Positions 8,514-19,075 of a DNA stretch of 64,000 nucleotides are shown here, one piece after another. Both the position numbers and the translations under genes were made by a program. The DNA comes from DASZFV01 sp035549075. Lineage in GTDB: Bacteria; Myxococcota_A; Polyangia; Fen-1088. The DNA lies in the NCBI GenBank assembly GCA_035549075.1, contig DASZRT010000143.1, forward strand, positions 62,001 through 126,000. The letters are read 5' to 3'. The stretch's first letter is position 1, and every line of letters starts with the position of its first letter. Below the pieces are notes generated by a model. It was not told where the DNA came from and did not search any database. It saw only the letters and a program-made list of their open reading frames with translations.

Positions 8514-8612
8514 CACCGATCGTTTCGGCGTGTTGCACGGGGCGAGGCCGTCTTGCACGACGGCCCGCTCTTCGTTGACGGCGTCCGGCTCCTCGGGCAG
8601 CGTCGACTGACG

Positions 8613-9797
8613 ATGCTCGACACACCGACGCGCGCCGGCCTGAGAATCGCCTCGTTATCGCTGACTCTCACGCTCGCCGCGTGCGGATCGAGTGGGTCGA
8701 ACAACCCGGGCACGGGCGGCACGACGGGATCCAACGGCGGCTCGACCGGATCCGGCGGAACCACCGGTGGTGGCGGCACCACCGGCCCCGCCACGGGCGG
8801 CACCACCGGCGGCGGCGGTTCGACCGTCACGGGCGGCACGACGGGATCCAACGGCGGCTCGACCGGATCCGGCGGAGCCACCGCATCGGGCGGCGCGGGC
8901 GGCACGACGAGCCAAGGCGGCACGGGCGGCGGCGGAACGACCGGCCAAGGCGGATCGTCCGGTGGAACCGGCGGCGGCGCGACGATGTTCTCGGACGACT
9001 TCGAGTCGTACAAAATCCAGTCGGCGTTCAACTGCCCCGCCTCGCCGGCCACGCTGTGCGACTTCACGGCGATGGGCGCGACGATGCCGACCTGGCTCTC
9101 GTACCACTTCCACGGGCCTCCTTACCTCGTCGCCTCCAACGTGTTCGGCGGCAAGCAGGTCTATCAGCTCGACCACGAAGTCGGTCACCCCGTGGCCACC
9201 GACATCATCAAGGAGTCGGCCGACGGCGTCGACCTGTGGCCCGCCGCGCACTACGGCCGCTTCATGATCAATCTGAAGTCGCTGCCCGTCACCGGATCGG
9301 TCGGCATCATGACCGAGAGCGGCCTCCAGCCCGGGTCGACGACGGATACGGCGCAGTACACGCTCGGCGCCACGAACGGCAAGCTGTCGTTTTCGTACAT
9401 GCAGCGCAAGCGTCCCTTCAAGAACGACGTCGCCACGCCGTCGAAGCGGATCGGCGGCAACTGGGAGAACGCCAGCGAGGCGCCCACGACCTACTGCACG
9501 GCCACGGCGACCGCCGCGACGATCACGGCCGGCAAGTGGGTGTGCGTCGAGTGGATGGTCGATCGCACGAAGCCCGAGCTGCACGTCTGGCTCGACGGCG
9601 CGGCGACCTCTGCGCTCGATGTCAGCGGCGCAGGCGGCACGTGCTCGACCGGCACGGCCACGACGTGGACGGGCCCCGAGCACTTCACCGAGCTCGATCT
9701 CGGCTGGGAGATCAACGGCAACGACGCCGGGGGCACGCCCGTACAGTTCGACATGTTCGCCATCGGGACGCAAAGGCTGGGCTGCCCCGCTCAATGA
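8613..9797 (+). CDS. Gly/Ser/Thr-linker lipoprotein with concanavalin-A-like (jelly-roll) domain
   Basis: 394 residues from ATG 8613. The signal peptide ends in a clear lipobox (LTLAAC). A ~100-residue GGTTG/GGSTGSGG linker follows. The C-terminal ~265 residues start SDDFESY and contain GRFMINLKSLP, then WVCVEWMVDRTKPELHVWLDG, then ELDLGWEINGND. That pattern is the lectin/glucanase-type beta sandwich seen in carbohydrate-binding or lyase modules (a Cip1-like core is one possibility). Catalytic residues cannot be assigned. The protein is probably lipid-anchored with the sandwich held away from the membrane by the linker. The stop abuts the convergent DUF58 stop. The linker contains a perfect 49-base duplication. 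Confidence 0.75.
   Translation: MLDTPTRAGLRIASLSLTLTLAACGSSGSNNPGTGGTTGSNGGSTGSGGTTGGGGTTGPATGGTTGGGGSTVTGGTTGSNGGSTGSGGATASGGAGGTTSQGGTGGGGTTGQGGSSGGTGGGATMFSDDFESYKIQSAFNCPASPATLCDFTAMGATMPTWLSYHFHGPPYLVASNVFGGKQVYQLDHEVGHPVATDIIKESADGVDLWPAAHYGRFMINLKSLPVTGSVGIMTESGLQPGSTTDTAQYTLGATNGKLSFSYMQRKRPFKNDVATPSKRIGGNWENASEAPTTYCTATATAATITAGKWVCVEWMVDRTKPELHVWLDGAATSALDVSGAGGTCSTGTATTWTGPEHFTELDLGWEINGNDAGGTPVQFDMFAIGTQRLGCPAQ
8711..8876 (+). repeat. Perfect 49-base direct repeat inside the lipoprotein linker
   Basis: Bases 8711-8759 and 8828-8876 are identical over 49 bases, and their starts are 117 bases (39 codons) apart. The duplication is in frame and encodes the same GGTTGSNGGSTGSGG segment twice, direct evidence that the linker lengthens by duplication. 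Confidence 0.9.
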
Positions 9798-11120
9798 TCA
9801 GAGCAAGTGTTGCGCTTTGATTTGTAGGTAGCGGTCGATGACCGCGGGCGTCGCTTGTTTCGGCGGCACGTGCAGCACGAGTGAGCCGCTGGCTTTGAGG
9901 TCGCGCACGAGGCGATCGCGCCAGGCGATCGTCTCGGCGGCGGCGGCGCCGACGTAGAGGGCGGCGTCGGGCGCGGCGCCGAGGCCACCCGGCGGCTCGG
10001 CGAGGCGATCGAGCTCGGGGTCGCGGAGGATCACGCACAGCGGGAGGTGGCGCGCCGGCAGGCTGCGCACCTGGCGCACGAGGGCGCGCGCCGACTGATC
10101 GTCGATGACCTGCGTGAAGAGCAGCACGAGCGCGCGCTTGCGCAGGCGTGTCCCGAGGTGCGCGAACGCCGACTCGAAGTCGGTCTCGACGAGCGCGGGG
10201 TGCAGATCGTACGTCGCGCGCGCGACGCGCTGGGCGGCGCGGCGGCCGCCCGCGGGCGGCAGGTACTGGCGCACCTTGGCGTCGAACGCCAGCAGCCCCA
10301 GCTGATCGCCCGCTCGCGCCGCGACGTGCGACAGCATGAGCACGGCGTTGAGCGCGTGGTCCATCTGCGCGAGGCCGTCGCTCTCGGCCGTCATGAGGCG
10401 GCCGCAGTCGAGCAGACACACGATCGTCTGGTTCCGCTCCTGCTGGTACTCGCGCACGATGAGGCGGCCGCGACGCGCCGTCGCCTTCCAGTCGATGTCG
10501 CGGTACTGGTCGTCGCGGCCGTACTCGCGCAGGCGCTCGAACTCGTTCTCGCCGCCGCGCAGCCGCACGGCGCGCACGAGCAAGTTCTCGCGGCTCTGGC
10601 GCGCGAGCAGCTCCCACGTGCGCACGGCGGTGACGTCCGGGTAGACCTTCGCCGGCGTGCGCGCGGGCAGACGCAGCTGCCGCAACCACAGGCCCAGCGG
10701 CGACGGGTGGCGTACGGCGTGGTCGCCGAGCTCGGCGAGGCCGCGGCGCGCGGGGCGCGCGTGGTAGGTCAGCGTCGCGGCGCCGCGCGCGGGCAGCGTC
10801 ACGTGCAGCGGCAATTCGGGCGCCGAGACGCCGTCGGGCAGATCGTCGGTGACGGCGACGTCGAGGCGACGGCGCGCCGTCGAGCGCACGCGCAGGCGCA
10901 CGGCGTTGGGCCGCCCCACCGACCACACGGCGTGCGTCTCGCGCTCGACGACGACGACGCGCGCGCGGGCGAGCCACGCGTCGAGCGCCGCGAGCGCGAG
11001 CAGCGCGCCGTCGGCCGCGAGCATCGGCGCCGTGAGCGCGCGATGGATCGCGACGGCCACCGCGAGCCCGAGCGGCACGAGCGCGAGCAGGACGAGGCGA
11101 CGTGTGGGAACCAGCGGCAC
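9798..11120 (-). CDS. DUF58 domain protein
   Basis: 440 residues from GTG 11120, three bases after the MoxR stop. Two membrane helices lie at the N-terminus (about 8-24 and 32-48). A beta-rich region follows (about 55-150), then the DUF58 core with its signature GGENEFERLREYGRDDQYRDIDWKATAR (key residues G, E, F, LR.Y, D..R.IDWKA). The C-terminal part is a von Willebrand A-like fold beginning TIVCLLDCGRLM; the MIDAS motif is degenerate (DCGR rather than DxSxS). DUF58 proteins are regular partners of MoxR ATPases in envelope or maturation modules, and this is the last gene of such an operon. Confidence 0.9.
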   Translation of the reverse strand: MPLVPTRRLVLLALVPLGLAVAVAIHRALTAPMLAADGALLALAALDAWLARARVVVVERETHAVWSVGRPNAVRLRVRSTARRRLDVAVTDDLPDGVSAPELPLHVTLPARGAATLTYHARPARRGLAELGDHAVRHPSPLGLWLRQLRLPARTPAKVYPDVTAVRTWELLARQSRENLLVRAVRLRGGENEFERLREYGRDDQYRDIDWKATARRGRLIVREYQQERNQTIVCLLDCGRLMTAESDGLAQMDHALNAVLMLSHVAARAGDQLGLLAFDAKVRQYLPPAGGRRAAQRVARATYDLHPALVETDFESAFAHLGTRLRKRALVLLFTQVIDDQSARALVRQVRSLPARHLPLCVILRDPELDRLAEPPGGLGAAPDAALYVGAAAAETIAWRDRLVRDLKASGSLVLHVPPKQATPAVIDRYLQIKAQHLL

Positions 11121-12060
11121 GAATCAGGCCGCGATCGTCTCGGGCACGCGCACCTCGCGCAGGATCTCCTCGACGCAGTCGTCGGCCGACAGGCCCTCGA
11201 TCTCGGCGTCGGGCTGCAGGCCGACGCGGTGGCGCAGCACGGCCGGCGCGAGCGACTTCACGTCGTCGGGGATCACGAAGTCGCGGCCCTCGACGGCGGC
11301 GCGCGCCTGCGCGCCCGCGAGCAGCGCGATCGACGCGCGCGGCGACGCGCCGAAGTACAGCGCGCGGTGGCCGCGCGTGCGCCCGACGATGTCGGCGATG
11401 TACGAGAGCAAGCCGTCGTCGACGCGCACCTGGCGCAGCTCGGCCTGCATCGCCAGCAGCTCGGCGGGCGCGACCACGCGCTGCAGGCCCACGCGATCGA
11501 GCGCCGCCGCGTCGAACCCCGCGAGGTGGCTCGCGAGGATCTGCCTCTCGACCTCGACGCTAGGCGGCCGCACGTCGAGCTTGAAGAAGAAGCGATCGAG
11601 CTGGGCCTCGGGGAGCGGGTACGTCCCCTGCGACTCGAGCGGGTTCTGCGTCGCGATCACGAAGAACGGATCGGGCAGCGCGCGCGTGACGCCGTCGACG
11701 GTGATCGACCGCTCTTGCATGGCCTCGAGCAGCGCCGACTGTGTCTTGGCGGGCGCGCGGTTGATCTCGTCGGCGAGCAAGAGCTGCGTGAAGGCCGGGC
11801 CCGGCAGGAACTCGAACGCGCCGCGCGCCTGCGAGAAGACGTTGCCGCCCGTGACGTCGGACGGCATGAGGTCGGGCGTGAACTGAATGCGCTTCGTCTC
11901 GCAGCCGAGCACGCGCGCGAGCGTGCGCACGAGCAGCGTCTTACCGAGGCCCGGCGCGCCCTCGAGCAGCACGTGGCCGCGCGCGAGGATCGCGACGAGC
12001 GTGTGCTGCACGACCTCGCGCTGGCCGACGACGGCGCGCGCGATCTCGGCCTCGATGCGT

Positions 12061-14246
<2,186 letters not shown>

Positions 14247-14250
<4 letters not shown>

Positions 14251-15065
14251 GCGACCCTCCGACCGGCGTTCACCCTCGCACCCGAGGTCGCCGACTCGGC
14301 GACGAGGTGCATGAAGCGCAGCTGCACGTCCCAGCCTTCTTTGCGCGTGCGCAGGTCGACGTAGCCGAGGAAGCGCGCCGACGCCGCGATCGGCATGGCG
14401 AGGAGCGCGCCCGCGACGGCGAAGCCCGACCCGCCGTCCTTGAAGAGCTCGCCGAAGGGGAAGCCGAGCTGCAGCACGAAGGCGACGACGGAGTTGCCGA
14501 GGCCGTCGCCCAGCAGCGCGCCGAGCGGCGGCAGGAGGATCGTCGCGAGCCACAGCCCGAAGCAGAAGGATCCGCGGTGGCGCGCGAGCGAGCGGCTGCG
14601 CGTCCACGCGCGCCCCATCTTCGCGTTCTCGAGCAGCATCGCCTCGCGCAGGAACTGCGTGCCGGGCGCCACGAAGAGCGGCAGCACGACGAGGCTGCCC
14701 GCGAGGCCGAGCACGATCGCGCGCAACGAGATCGCCGTGACGAGCGCGGGCCACCGCCCGAAGAAGCGGCGCACCGACGCGCGCGCGCGCACCTCGCGCG
14801 GGTCCTTGAACAACAGCTCGCCGACCACGACCGTGCACGCGCCGTCGAGGAACCACCACGCACCCAACACCACGAGCCACAGCGCCGGCCACCGCCAGTG
14901 CGCCCACAGCCGCAGGAGGGCGACGAGCGCCGCGACGGGCCCGAGCGTGAGCGCCGCCGTCGCGAAGAGCGGCCGTCGCCCCGCGAGCGCGAACGGCAGC
15001 GCGAGGTCGACGACATCGGCGAGCGTGCGCGGCCGCAAGACGACGCGCGCGTTGGCGAGGTTCAC
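14247..15065 (-). CDS. Polytopic membrane protein of the MoxR/DUF58 cluster
   Basis: 272 residues from GTG 15065, four-base overlap with the SpoIIM-like stop. About five or six hydrophobic segments can be seen (for example around LFATAALTLGPVAALVALL, ALWLVVLGAWWFLDGACTVVVG (core), LRAIVLGLAGSLVVLPLFV, and FGLWLATILLPPLGALLG). The loop between them has FLREAMLLENAKMGRAWTRSRSLARHRG, a pattern found in DUF4013 or glycerophosphodiester-phosphodiesterase-type membrane domains. I do not assign a family with certainty. Position between SpoIIM-like and DUF4129/DUF4350 genes, with overlaps on both sides, makes it a structural part of the same envelope module. Confidence 0.75.
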
Positions 15066-16036
15066 GGGCGCGGCTCCCGCGGCTCGCGGCCCGCGCGCAG
15101 GAAGTACGTCGTCACGAGCGTGTACGCGACGATCGCCACACCCCACTTCACGGGCGCGGGCGCCGCCGACGGAGACCAGAAGCCCTCGAGGCACGCGGCG
15201 ACGAGCAGCATGGCCGCCGCGCCCAACACGAGGTTGGCGACGTCGCGCGCCTTCGCGCGCAGCGAGCCCGTGCGCGTGCGCCCGCCCGTGTCGATGAGCG
15301 CGTAGCCCATGACCATGCCCGCCGTGGCCGAGATGACGATCGCCGTCAGCTCGAACGCGCCGTGCGTCGACGTGAACGTCAGGATGTTCTTGCCGTGCCC
15401 CGACGCCGTGACGAGGCCCGCGACGACGCCGATCGTCAGGCCGTTGTAGACGAGGAAGAACGCGCTGCCGACGCCGAACAGGATGCCGGTCGCGAAGCAA
15501 CGAAAGGCGATGCCGACGTTGTTGTAGACGTAGAAGCCCGCCATGCCGACGTCGGTGTCGGCGTCGCGGCCGACGTCGAAGCCCTTGGCGTACGACTTCT
15601 CCATCATCTCGACGGTCTGCTCGGGCAGGACGCTGAGCGCGAACGAGCGCGAGCGATAGGCGCCCACGAAGCCGAGCGCGCCCGGCAGCAGGAACAGCGC
15701 GACGGCGAGCGCGAAGAAGCGCGCGTGCTTGCGCAGCGCGCGCGGGAAGTCGGCCGCGAGCAGCTCCCACACGGCGCGCAGCCGGTACGGAGGCGCGTCG
15801 TAGAGCGCGTTGTGCGCGCGCGCCGCGAGCCCGTCGAGCAGGCCGATGACGTCGGGCCCGTAGCCGTTCGCCTGCGCGCGCATGAGATCGCTGCACACGG
15901 CGCGGTAGAGCGCCGCGACGCGCGAGATGTGCGCCGGCGCGAGCTTGTGCAGCACCCGCCCGCGATCGAGCAGCGCGCGCAGCTCGGTCCACTCGCCGTT
16001 GCGCGCGTGGACGAACTCGTCCTGCGACGGCGTCAC
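15062..16036 (-). CDS. Stage II sporulation protein M (SpoIIM)-like membrane protein
   Basis: 324 residues from GTG 16036, overlapping the RDD gene stop by four bases. A cytoplasmic N-terminus of ~120 residues (FVHARNGEWTELRALLDRG...HISRVAALYRAVCSDLMRAQ) is typical of SpoIIM-family proteins outside Firmicutes. About five membrane helices follow, with GIAFRCFATGILFGVGSAFFLVYNG and the TSTHGAFELTAIVISATAGM motif (HGxFE is the family landmark). In this context the protein is a member of the RDD/SpoIIM/MoxR/DUF58 module, not evidence of sporulation in the Bacillus sense. Confidence 0.9.
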   Translation of the reverse strand: MTPSQDEFVHARNGEWTELRALLDRGRVLHKLAPAHISRVAALYRAVCSDLMRAQANGYGPDVIGLLDGLAARAHNALYDAPPYRLRAVWELLAADFPRALRKHARFFALAVALFLLPGALGFVGAYRSRSFALSVLPEQTVEMMEKSYAKGFDVGRDADTDVGMAGFYVYNNVGIAFRCFATGILFGVGSAFFLVYNGLTIGVVAGLVTASGHGKNILTFTSTHGAFELTAIVISATAGMVMGYALIDTGGRTRTGSLRAKARDVANLVLGAAAMLLVAACLEGFWSPSAAPAPVKWGVAIVAYTLVTTYFLRAGREPREPRP

Positions 16037-16782
16037 GCGCGCTCGCTCCCCGGCGCCGCGGGCGTCGTCACGCGGTGGTGCAGCAGCGCGAGGAACCGCA
16101 CCGGATCCTCGAACCACATCGACATACGCTGCGCGAAGACGGGCGCCGCCGACAGCGCGAGCTCTTCGCGCCGGCCCTCGGTGAGATCGGTGCGACGCAA
16201 GAACAGCTCGAGCGTCTCGCGCTCCCACGCCGTGAGCGGCGGTCGCTGCGGGAAGGCCGCGAGCTCGTCGGCCGTGGGCGCGGGCGCGAGCACGAGCGGC
16301 GCGACGACGCGCGTTTCGTCGTCGATGACGACCAGCGTGCCCGCGACGCGATCGCCGAGCCGCCGAAAGCGGTGGTCGCCGGCCATGACGGCGAGCCCGA
16401 GCGCGTAGCCGACGGGCAAGAAGTCCGCCGCGCGCAGCAAGTTCCGCAGGACGCTGTCGATGAAGCCGACGGGGAAGCCGCCTTCTTTCACGACGCGCAG
16501 CTTGAACGCGCGCTTACCGGGCGTGCGGCCGTCGCCCGACGTCTCGAACACGACGTAGTAGAGCCACTCGAGCCCAAAGGCCGAGACGGCCATGATGCCG
16601 TTCATCTTGCCCGTGCCCGAGAGGCCAAAGGCGGCGAGCGCCGTCGCGAGCGCCACGAGCACGACGCCTCGGATGAGCAAGTCGATGAAGTACGCGAAGC
16701 CACGGCGCACGGGCCCCGCGACGCGGTAGCGGAAGCGCACGAGCTCTGGCGTCTCGACCTCGACTGTGTTGTCCAACGCCAC
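16033..16782 (-). CDS. RDD family membrane protein
   Basis: 249 residues from GTG 16782. The RDD domain covers about 20-150: RRGFAYFIDLLIRGVV (the Arg and Asp that name the family), helices near 35-55 and 65-80, and GRTPGKRAFKLRVVKEGG. RNLLRAADFLPVGYALGL and RRLGDRVAGTLVV complete the domain. The C-terminal ~95 residues are cytoplasmic and helical. It is the first gene of the leftward operon that ends with DUF58; all downstream junctions overlap or nearly touch. The promoter should lie in 16783-16844, directly after the two-CXXCH gene's stop. Confidence 0.92.
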   Translation of the reverse strand: MALDNTVEVETPELVRFRYRVAGPVRRGFAYFIDLLIRGVVLVALATALAAFGLSGTGKMNGIMAVSAFGLEWLYYVVFETSGDGRTPGKRAFKLRVVKEGGFPVGFIDSVLRNLLRAADFLPVGYALGLAVMAGDHRFRRLGDRVAGTLVVIDDETRVVAPLVLAPAPTADELAAFPQRPPLTAWERETLELFLRRTDLTEGRREELALSAAPVFAQRMSMWFEDPVRFLALLHHRVTTPAAPGSERA

Positions 16783-16844
16783 AGGGAGACGCGAGCATCG
16801 GGGGACGCCCCCGCGGCGTCAAGACGCGACGAAACGCCTCATTC

Positions 16845-17447
16845 TCACGGCAACACGATCCGGCCCGGCGCAGCCATGTCGCCCGTCTCCGTGTGGCACG
16901 CGTTGCAGTCGCCGTTCGTCTGCGGCACGAGCATGGCGCGCTCGCGCCCCTGGTAGGTGACCTTCGCCGTGTAGGGCGGCACGAACATCGGGTAGCGCCC
17001 CTCGGCCATGAAGTTGCCCGCCGTGTTCACCTGCGCGCCGAACAACCGCCCCGTCGCGTCGAGCACCTCCACGCGCGCCGCCGTCGGATCGCGCGGCGGC
17101 TCGAGCGGCGGACGCCCGCCGTCGGTTGGCTTCAGATCCGTGGGCCCGCCGCCGCCGTGGCAGAGGTCGGGCTCGTGCGCCGTCGCGTAGACCGTCCCCG
17201 CGAAGGTGAAGATCGGCGCCGACTCGCCCATCGCCGCGTTGAAGTCGCCGTGGCACGCGTTGCACGCGCGGCCCGGCTGCATGCGCGGGCTCTCGGACTC
17301 GTTCGAGTCGGAGAGGATCCCGCTCGTGCAGCCGGCGTCTACATGGGCGGCGAACGGATCGGGCCGCGTGCCGGCGGTGTTTTCGCCACCCCCGCACGCG
17401 GCGATGCCCGCGACCGCGAGCACCGCCGCGTGTCCTACCCCCCTCAC
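16845..17447 (-). CDS. Lipoprotein with two CXXCH heme-type motifs and a carboxypeptidase-regulatory-like segment
   Basis: 200 residues from GTG 17447, overlapping the upstream stop as GTGA. The signal peptide ends in a lipobox (AGIAAC). Two CXXCH motifs are present: CNACHGDF near the middle of the N-terminal half and CNACHTETG near the C-terminus. Between them is a beta-sandwich-like segment (VEVLDATGRLFGAQVNTAG...PPYTAKVTYQG) of the kind found in carboxypeptidase-regulatory or transthyretin-like domains, plus a further CHGGGG. It is probably a diheme c-type cytochrome at the outer or inner membrane; heme attachment is inferred from the motifs. Co-transcribed with the delta-60 lipoprotein behind Fur-box-like sites. 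Confidence 0.75.
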   Translation of the reverse strand: MRGVGHAAVLAVAGIAACGGGENTAGTRPDPFAAHVDAGCTSGILSDSNESESPRMQPGRACNACHGDFNAAMGESAPIFTFAGTVYATAHEPDLCHGGGGPTDLKPTDGGRPPLEPPRDPTAARVEVLDATGRLFGAQVNTAGNFMAEGRYPMFVPPYTAKVTYQGRERAMLVPQTNGDCNACHTETGDMAAPGRIVLP

Positions 17448-18940
17448 GGAACCGGCAACAGCAGGATGGAGGCGTCGTCGTGCGCCGTCGCCGGCGTCGG
17501 CATCGTACCCACGCCCTTGATGCCGGCGAACGCGAGCGTCTTGCCGCCGGGCGCGAGCGCGACCGACCACAAGAAGTCGGCCGGGCCGCCGAGGTCGAAC
17601 AGCTCGAAGCCGTTCGACGAGAACGTCGGGTCGGGTTTGCCGTCGGGCGTGAGGAGCACGACGACGCCATCGACGTTCGCCGACGTCGGACGCCCACCGC
17701 CCGTGAGGACGACGCGCCGATCGGGCAGCACGACCAGCTTGCGCGAGTTGTCGCCGAAGCCGCCGACGTCGATGCGCACGTAGCCGTTCGTGCCCCACGT
17801 CGGATCGAGCACGCCCTCCGACGACAAGCGCAGCGACAAGAGGTCCGTGGTCTCGGTGTCGAGCGAGCGGCCGTAGCCGGTCGTCACGAGGTGATACGTC
17901 GTCGCGGGCGCCGCGTCGGGTTGCACGACGGCCTGGTACGTCTCCGTCTGCTCGGCGAGCACGGTCGTGCTGAACACGCCCGCCGTCGCGAAGGTCGTGT
18001 CGAGCACGCCCGCGTCGGTGACCTTGTAGAGCGCGGGGCGCGTGTCGCCGCCCGGCAGCGGCTGGTAGCCGGCGCCGATGATGCCGTCGGTGCCGGGGAG
18101 GATCGTCGCGTTGCGCGGGCTCGCGTTGTTGCTCGCGCCGTTCGCGAGCGTGTCGAGGTTGAAGACGCCGTTGGTCGCGAAGGTCGTGTCGCGCGCGCCG
18201 TCGGCCGTGAGGCGCATGAGCGCGAAGTCGGTGTCGGTGCCGCGCGTGCTCACCTGGCCGCCGTGCACGACGAGGCGATCGTCGTCGTAGCGCGCGAGGC
18301 CCCACGCGCTGTCGGTGAGGAACGTCGTGCCGACGAGGACGCCCGTCGACAAGTCGAACAGCGCGATGCCGTCGGCGCCGAAGGTCGTGTCCTTCGTGCC
18401 GTCGGCGTTGAAGCGCGCGACGGCGATGTCGCGATCGCGCGCGTCGGCGGCGGCCGCGTGCTCGACCGTGCAGGCGACGACGATCTTGCCCGTCGACTGT
18501 ACGACGATGTTGCGGCACAGCTCGCCGTTCGTTCCGTTCGCGAGGTTGCGGACGACGAGGCCGCCCGTGCCGAACGTCGTATCGAGCGCGCCCGCAGGCG
18601 TCAGCTTCGCGACGACCGTGGCGACGTCGGCCTTCGCATCATTCGAGCTCGCGACCTGGCCGACGGCGTAGAGGTGCCCCGCAGCGTCGTAGGTGATGCC
18701 GTAGTAGCGACCCGGCCCCGTCGGCGAGAGCGAGATCGTGATCGGCGCCGGCGTGCCCGTCGTGCCGCCTGTGCCGGCCGAGCCGCCCGCCGCCGTCTGA
18801 CCCCCGGTCCCGGTCGAGCCGCCGCTGCCGGTCTGCCCAGGCGGACTCGGCATCGACGATCCGCAGCCGCCCGTCACGAGAAGCGCCGCCGCCAACGTCG
18901 CCACCGCGATCTTGAAATTGAATGTCGTTATCAATTGCAT
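17444..18940 (-). CDS. Delta-60 repeat (beta-propeller) lipoprotein
   Basis: 498 residues from ATG 18940 with AGAGGA upstream. The lipobox is VTGGC (Cys ~26), followed by a 40-residue GSGGSTGTGG linker. At least six delta-60 units are seen, each ending in a DTTFG/DPTFG signature: ALDTTFGTGG, TKDTTFGADG, ARDTTFATNG, VLDTTFATAG, VLDPTWGTNG and KPDPTFSSNG. A six- or seven-bladed propeller is therefore likely, displayed by the linker from a lipid anchor. No catalytic motif is seen. The first codons are AT-rich and overlap a second Fur-box-like sequence, which may explain the unusual QLITTFNFK N-terminus. The two-CXXCH lipoprotein follows with a four-base overlap. Confidence 0.88.
   Translation of the reverse strand: MQLITTFNFKIAVATLAAALLVTGGCGSSMPSPPGQTGSGGSTGTGGQTAAGGSAGTGGTTGTPAPITISLSPTGPGRYYGITYDAAGHLYAVGQVASSNDAKADVATVVAKLTPAGALDTTFGTGGLVVRNLANGTNGELCRNIVVQSTGKIVVACTVEHAAAADARDRDIAVARFNADGTKDTTFGADGIALFDLSTGVLVGTTFLTDSAWGLARYDDDRLVVHGGQVSTRGTDTDFALMRLTADGARDTTFATNGVFNLDTLANGASNNASPRNATILPGTDGIIGAGYQPLPGGDTRPALYKVTDAGVLDTTFATAGVFSTTVLAEQTETYQAVVQPDAAPATTYHLVTTGYGRSLDTETTDLLSLRLSSEGVLDPTWGTNGYVRIDVGGFGDNSRKLVVLPDRRVVLTGGGRPTSANVDGVVVLLTPDGKPDPTFSSNGFELFDLGGPADFLWSVALAPGGKTLAFAGIKGVGTMPTPATAHDDASILLLPVP
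18913..18933 (-). promoter_or_regulatory. Fur-box-like sequence within codons 3-9 of the delta-60 lipoprotein gene
   Basis: Read on the minus strand, 16 of 21 bases match the classic Fur palindrome, beginning TGATAACGA and ending TTTCA. It overlaps the start of the coding sequence and lies about 55 bases (centre to centre) from the upstream box. The AT content stands out sharply from the surrounding GC-rich DNA. Function is inferred. Confidence 0.45.
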
Positions 18941-18967
18941 GGCGATCCTCTTCGCACATTATGAATT

Positions 18968-18988
18968 TGAAAATCAAGATCATTCTCA
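18968..18988. promoter_or_regulatory. Fur-box-like operator between delta-60 lipoprotein and pirin genes
   Basis: The minus-strand sequence starts TGAGAATGAT and ends TTTTCA, matching the 21-base Fur palindrome at 16 positions. It is 28 bases upstream of the lipoprotein ATG and 88 bases upstream of the pirin ATG, a position that could block transcription in either or both directions. A CATAAT at 18963-18958 (minus strand) could be a -10 element. Iron control is inferred from sequence similarity alone. Confidence 0.6.
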
Positions 18989-19075
18989 TCTGTGCCCCGA
19001 ACCTCGGGGTGCGGGCGCGGCATCTCACACCGACGTGGGCGCGAAGGGCGCGCCCAGGAGAGAGAGACAGACGCC

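Noticed and set aside
15062..16036. SpoIIM-like gene as evidence of an endospore pathway
   Set aside because: No other sporulation gene is near, and SpoIIM-like proteins with RDD/MoxR/DUF58 partners occur widely in non-sporulating bacteria.
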